Origin: Rikenella microfusus
GTDB lineage: Bacteria; Bacteroidota; Bacteroidia; Bacteroidales; VadinHA17
Assembly (NCBI GenBank): GCA_020722575.1
Contig: DYKN01000005.1
Span: 12,010-76,009 of the forward strand
DNA: 64,000 nt
Reading direction: 5' to 3'
The position numbers were made by a program, and so were the translations under genes. Below the pieces are notes generated by a model. That model did no database searches, was not told the origin of the DNA, and saw only the letters and a list, made by a program, of their open reading frames with translations. Below are positions 59,418 through 64,000 of the stretch, in pieces (the first letter of the stretch is position 1; each line of letters starts with the position of its first letter).

Positions 59418-59607
59418 GCAGCAAATGGTGAAATTAAATAACGGTAATTAAGTACCGGGATTTTTAAAATGCTTTCTGAATCAATCTAATTTTTACCTGT
59501 GTTATTTTTTGATGATGCAAAGAAGGAACTTTTTAAACAGTTCCTTCTTTTTATTTATTTCACCAGTTAACGGCATAGATTTTGAAGAAATAATAAAAAA
59601 ACAACTT

Positions 59608-60159
59608 ATGAATAAAATAATTATTCCGGCTTTTTGCATTTTTCTTTTTATTGCAGGCTGTGTAGCAACACGAGATTCTGCAAATTCTGGCCATATCTCA
59701 GCAAAAGAAAAAAAAGGATTAGAAAGGATTGCAATTGGAAAATCTATTGAATCGAGACACTATGTATTGAAGATGGACAGAATTATTCTTGCAAACGGTC
59801 AGATGATTGATCTTGTCCCAAGAAATAACTTCATAATCATTAATGGAGAAATTATATCTGTGAGTCTTGCATACGAAGGCCGTTCATTTGGAATAAGAAG
59901 AATTACCGGAATCAATTTTAATGGTCATATTAGCAGATACATAATGAAAAGTAATGAGCAGAAAAACATGTATAATATTCAGATAGAAGCTGTTACTTCA
60001 AGCAATGATAAATTCGATATTTATCTTACTCTGAGTATCTCCGGGAACTGTACCGCGTCAATCAATAATTCATATATTCAAATCGTTAATTACAGAGGAA
60101 TTGTAACTCCACTGAACGAGGTTAGAGCTACATCTTCCAGTAGAGTTCCCGTACGATAA
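59608..60159 (+). CDS. DUF4251-like lipoprotein (start placed at MNKIIIPAFC)
   Basis: Lipoprotein signal FLFIAGCVA; LANGQMIDLVPRNNFIIINGEIISVSLAYEGR. Confidence 0.75.
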   Translation: MNKIIIPAFCIFLFIAGCVATRDSANSGHISAKEKKGLERIAIGKSIESRHYVLKMDRIILANGQMIDLVPRNNFIIINGEIISVSLAYEGRSFGIRRITGINFNGHISRYIMKSNEQKNMYNIQIEAVTSSNDKFDIYLTLSISGNCTASINNSYIQIVNYRGIVTPLNEVRATSSSRVPVR

Positions 60160-60184
60160 TCTACTGGCATAATTAAATCAAAAT

Positions 60185-60550
60185 TTAGAGATATTCAAGA
60201 TAATGATTATTGTATGCAAGTTCTACATATTCATCATCCTTTTCCCTGTATCCATATTCAAAACAATAATGATAGCTTAAGCCTTCTCTGGTTTTAATCA
60301 CATGGGTAAAGAAATTAAAATTATACCCAAGTGCAAATAAAGCATCTTTGTGCAGCACCCTTTTGCCTTCAGCATAAAGGTCACAAAGTATCCTTCTGTT
60401 TTTCCTCAGTAAACCATGAACATTTCTGACGTAGTTGTTACTTTCACGGTTAATCCGGTTGTTATAATTATTTCTGCACTGATCGGAACAAAACTTTTTA
60501 TCCGATCGTCCGCGAATAATATCACCGCAGTCGAGACATCTTCTTTCCAC
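60185..60550 (-). CDS. Small zinc-ribbon protein, unknown function; GTG start at 60550 preferred
   Basis: VERRCLDCGDIIRGRSDKKFCSDQCRNNYNNR; the upstream extension of the track ORF is hydrophobic/AT-rich and unlikely to be coding. Confidence 0.7.
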   Translation of the reverse strand: MERRCLDCGDIIRGRSDKKFCSDQCRNNYNNRINRESNNYVRNVHGLLRKNRRILCDLYAEGKRVLHKDALFALGYNFNFFTHVIKTREGLSYHYCFEYGYREKDDEYVELAYNNHYLEYL

Positions 60551-60717
60551 AGCTGTAAAGTTTTGATAAAGATATAAAAAAACGTTTACAAACGAATAGA
60601 AATGGTTATAAATATCTATTAAGCGGATGTAATTGATTATCAACCGACACAGTAAAATTATCCTATTTAAGTTTGTTGTGAATAATGTAATATATGTCTC
60701 ACTTAAACTTTAAAACT

Positions 60718-61080
60718 ATGAACAGGATGAAAAACAGAGTGCTTTTGATCGGCAATCTTGGGCATGACCCTGAAACCAGGAAGCTCGAAAGCGGAAAGAG
60801 AGTAACACGGTTTACGCTGGCTACCAACGATACTTACAGGAATGCTGAGGGCCAGAAGGTGACTGAAACGACCTGGCACAACATTGTTGCATGGAACAAA
60901 CTGTCGGATTTTGCTTCAAAATATCTGACTAAAGGAAGGCAGGTATATCTAGAGGGCAAAATTTCGTATCGAAGTTATGAAGACAAAACCGGTATTACGA
61001 AGTATATTACCGAGATTGTTGCCAGTGAACTGCTTTGCCTGAATGGAGCGAGATCTTCGGATAATCAGGTTGAAGCATAA
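60718..61080 (+). CDS. ssb: Single-stranded DNA-binding protein
   Basis: NRVLLIGNLGHDPETRKLESGKRVTRFTLATNDTY; WHNIVAWNKLSDFASKYLTKGRQVYLEGKI. Confidence 0.95.
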   Translation: MNRMKNRVLLIGNLGHDPETRKLESGKRVTRFTLATNDTYRNAEGQKVTETTWHNIVAWNKLSDFASKYLTKGRQVYLEGKISYRSYEDKTGITKYITEIVASELLCLNGARSSDNQVEA

Positions 61081-61114
61081 ACAGGTCTGTTATCAGTTAC
61101 AGTATCTGGGAATC

Positions 61115-61143
61115 AGGGGGCTGTGATTATGCCCCCTTTTTTC
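61115..61143 (+). terminator. Rho-independent terminator after ssb
   Basis: agggggc-tgtgattat-gccccct followed by ttttttctt. Confidence 0.85.
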
Positions 61144-61173
61144 TTGATATTAGAATTGGTTTTTGTTCTTATT

Positions 61174-61752
61174 TTATTGGTCTATTGAATTTTTTCTGCC
61201 ATTCCGAAATGCTTTGAGATTAATTTCCACCACTCTTTCTCCTTTAGTCAGGAACATCCTTCTGATTGCTTTCTCAAGACTAAGATGGGGAATATCAATG
61301 AATGGTGAAGCGGCTCCGAGTACAACCATATTTACAGACTTAGGTGACCCACAATCTTTAGCAATTTTATCGGCATCAATAATTAAACTGTTTCTGATTT
61401 TTCTTATTTCCTCATAAATCTTTTCTATCGGCGGATAATCGGGTATATTGATATAAGGGTTAGAATTTGTCACAAGCCAACCTGATTCGGATAGCCATGG
61501 AAGGTATCTGAGAGCTTCCATTGGTTCTACGGAGATAATCAGTGAAGCATTTCCTGAAGGAATAAGGTCGGAATGGATGGGTTTATCGGAGAGGCGGAGG
61601 TGTGATTGCACGTCACCGCCTCGCTGGCTCATTCCATGTATTTCTGACTGTTTGATATACAGTTTGTTCTCGATAGCAGCCACGGCAATAACAGCTGCTA
61701 TGGATAATATTCCCTGGCCTCCAACACCTGCAAGTATAATATCCTGTTTCAT
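61174..61752 (-). CDS. iorB: Indolepyruvate oxidoreductase subunit beta (ATG 61752 overlaps the iorA stop as ATGA)
   Basis: DIILAGVGGQGILSIAAVIA; SEIHGMSQRGGDVQSHLR. Confidence 0.92.
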   Translation of the reverse strand: MKQDIILAGVGGQGILSIAAVIAVAAIENKLYIKQSEIHGMSQRGGDVQSHLRLSDKPIHSDLIPSGNASLIISVEPMEALRYLPWLSESGWLVTNSNPYINIPDYPPIEKIYEEIRKIRNSLIIDADKIAKDCGSPKSVNMVVLGAASPFIDIPHLSLEKAIRRMFLTKGERVVEINLKAFRNGRKNSIDQ

Positions 61753-63359
61753 TCTGTTTTTGCTTTTTTTTCTTCTTTTCTTTTTCGTGCTACCACCTGG
61801 ATACATTCCCTTGTGGCAATGATCACCGAAGGGCTTTTATATTCAAACTCTTCTCTCATTATCTTAACATTCTCATCATGATATTTACAAAGAGGTATAA
61901 TTGTTCTTACGTGTTCCGGAGCTACTCCTAAACCCCTGCAAATATCTTCAAGTCTACCTGTTCCACTTGATTTTTGGCCACCCGTCATTCCTGTTGCATG
62001 ATTATCAGCAATTATTACAGTAACAGGAGAATTTCTGACAACGGCATCAAGCAGGCCCGTCATTCCTGAGTGAGTAAACGTTGAATCACCTATCACAGCC
62101 ACAGACGGGAAGAATCCAGCATCAGCAGCACCCACAGCCATTGTAATGGAAGCGCCCATTTCAACGCAGGTGTTGATAAAATTATAAGGTGGTAAAGCGG
62201 CGAGGGTATAACATCCTATATCGGAGAAAACACCTCTAACACCAAATGGTTTCATTGCATCAATAATTGCACGGAACATATCGGCATGACCACAGCCATT
62301 ACAGAATGAAGGCGGTCTCATTTTCACTATTTCTGGAACAGGAGGCCCCTTTCTCACATTTATGCCGAGAGCTGAGGCAATAATATCCGGATTTAATTCT
62401 CCATCGCGTGGTATTGATCCATCCATCTTTCCGTATATCTTCCTGCCCCCATCAATAATTCCCCGCAAAAGTTCCTCTACCAGAGGATATCCTTCTTCAA
62501 GGACAAGAATCTCTTCGCACCTGTAGACCAAATCTTTAATAATATCCTTTGAAAAGGGGTATGCCCCTATTGAAAGTAATGGATATTGTAATTCCACCTC
62601 ATTGAAGTTTTCGAGCAGATAATTTACTGCTATTCCGCATGCAATTATTCCCAATTTCCTTTCGGGAGCATCCTTGAAAAAATTATATCTGGTAATCCTG
62701 TTGTCGAACTGAAATTTTTCCTGGTTCTCAAGCAGGATTCTAAAGCGTCTCCTGGCTATTAATGGCATCAGTACAAAGCGTTTTGAGTCGTCAGGTAAAT
62801 TAAATTTTTTCTCCGGCAATTGTTGATTACGGCATACTGCTGAACGTGAATGGGCAAGGCGGGTAGTTATTCTGATCAGTACCGGTACACTGTATTTCTC
62901 TGAAAGATCGAATGCATCAAATACTACATCGTAGGCTTCCTGCTGATTTCTAGGCTCATAAACAGGGGTCATAGCGAATTTCCCGTAAAAGCGCGAATCC
63001 TGCTCATTCTGTGAGGAGTGCATCGAAGGGTCGTCGGCTGCAACAATTACCAGCCCACCGTTAACTCCAGTTATGGCAGAGTTAATGAAAGCATCAGAAG
63101 CAACATTCAAGCCAACATGCTTCATTGCAACCATTGCTCTTTTACCTGCATATGACATTCCCAGAGCTGTCTCCATGGCTGTCTTCTCATTCGACGACCA
63201 TATACAGGAAATTTTCCTTTCATTAGCAACGGAAGATGATTGGATATATTCCATAATTTCAGTTGCGGGAGTACCTGGATAAGAATAGATTCCGCTTATG
63301 CCAGCATCAATAGATCCCTGTGCAACTGCCTCATCTCCAAGTAATAATGATTTATCCAT
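61749..63359 (-). CDS. iorA: Indolepyruvate ferredoxin oxidoreductase subunit alpha
   Basis: LLGDEAVAQGSIDAGISGIYSYPGTPATEI; FCNGCGHADMFRAI; GDSTFTHSGMTGLLDAV; ADNHATGMTGGQ. Confidence 0.94.
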   Translation of the reverse strand: MDKSLLLGDEAVAQGSIDAGISGIYSYPGTPATEIMEYIQSSSVANERKISCIWSSNEKTAMETALGMSYAGKRAMVAMKHVGLNVASDAFINSAITGVNGGLVIVAADDPSMHSSQNEQDSRFYGKFAMTPVYEPRNQQEAYDVVFDAFDLSEKYSVPVLIRITTRLAHSRSAVCRNQQLPEKKFNLPDDSKRFVLMPLIARRRFRILLENQEKFQFDNRITRYNFFKDAPERKLGIIACGIAVNYLLENFNEVELQYPLLSIGAYPFSKDIIKDLVYRCEEILVLEEGYPLVEELLRGIIDGGRKIYGKMDGSIPRDGELNPDIIASALGINVRKGPPVPEIVKMRPPSFCNGCGHADMFRAIIDAMKPFGVRGVFSDIGCYTLAALPPYNFINTCVEMGASITMAVGAADAGFFPSVAVIGDSTFTHSGMTGLLDAVVRNSPVTVIIADNHATGMTGGQKSSGTGRLEDICRGLGVAPEHVRTIIPLCKYHDENVKIMREEFEYKSPSVIIATRECIQVVARKRKEEKKAKTE

Positions 63360-63563
63360 AATAATAATTTCGATAAAATGTAATTATATAAAAATTTCTT
63401 AACCTCAGGAACGATTTTTGTCATATTCAACTTTGAACCAGATTAAAAGTATGTAGAGATGAGTAAAAATTATTAATTTTTAGTTAAAGTTTTCCTTAAT
63501 ACAATCAATATTATTTACTTTACAGACTCTTCCGGAAGAATATTCCGTTAATATAAAAAAACA

Positions 63564-64000
63564 TTGAAGAAAATAGTTTTTATCGGTTTATTTCTTGTTG
63601 GTTTGCTTTCGATTTTAAACGGGCAAGCAGAGCAAAAAAAGAAGCTGATTCAAGCAAGCGGTTTCATTATGAATGATGAAAACCAGCCTGTTTACAATGC
63701 TGCTGTTGTTTCACGCAAGTTAAAAAGAGGCACAATTAGCGAGGCAACAGGAATATACTCAATAATTTCCGTCCCGGGTGATACGATAACCATCAGTGCT
63801 CTTGGTTACAAAAGATATCAATATTCAATACCTGAGAATTTTGAAGGGAAAATATACAAGATGGATGTAACGCTAATTTCTGACACTATTTCTATTGAAG
63901 GAATTACTGTTTTCCCGTGGAAAACATATGAGGAATTCAAGCAGGAGTTTCTTGCTGCCAGGCCGGTTGTGAAACCTGAAATAATGTATATGTATGAGAA
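63564..64000 (+). CDS. Partial CDS: exported protein with carboxypeptidase-regulatory-like domain, TTG start, continues beyond the window
   Basis: TTG 63564: KKIVFIGLFLVGLLSILNGQAEQ...ASGFIMNDENQPVYNAAVVSRKLKRGTISEATGIYSIISVPGDTITISALGYK; absent from the ORF track. Confidence 0.75.
   Translation, partial: MKKIVFIGLFLVGLLSILNGQAEQKKKLIQASGFIMNDENQPVYNAAVVSRKLKRGTISEATGIYSIISVPGDTITISALGYKRYQYSIPENFEGKIYKMDVTLISDTISIEGITVFPWKTYEEFKQEFLAARPVVKPEIMYMYE

Noticed and set aside
1-64000. CRISPR arrays, tRNA/rRNA, transposases, prophage genes
   Set aside because: No regularly spaced repeats, cloverleaf-like motifs or mobile-element domains were recognised on reading; a tRNAscan or ISfinder search would be needed to be certain.

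Overview
The window is a 64 kb chromosomal segment of a Bacteroidetes/Bacteroidales-like bacterium. This is inferred from the type IX secretion sorting domains, TAnnTTTG-type promoters, AT-rich sequence and gene content. It is densely coded, mostly with housekeeping, transport and redox genes. I saw no rRNA, tRNA, CRISPR array, prophage or transposase. Recognisable modules include: a biotin-dependent carboxylase pair; two PiT phosphate-transport systems (one PiT-PhoU fusion, one split); a sugar/uronate-catabolism-like group (Gfo/Idh, CE15-like esterase, heparinase II/III); a gingipain-like C25 protease; a propeller-SpoIIE receptor phosphatase; DUF362 plus polyferredoxin; and iorAB. Points of most interest: (1) a Crp/Fnr - DUF6132 - thioredoxin cluster ending in an unannotated 64-codon 2x[4Fe-4S] ferredoxin-like ORF that is interrupted by a single in-frame TGA; (2) a near-perfect CRP-type operator (GTGA-N6-TCAC) about 40 bp upstream of a putative start site for that operon; (3) an M28 peptidase remnant in an intergenic gap; (4) a T9SS BNR-type protein split by a 1-nt frameshift in a G-run; (5) a cls-linked protein with an A-B-A-B internal repeat; (6) a nested palindromic intergenic repeat. 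All calls come from reading the sequence; no database search was run.
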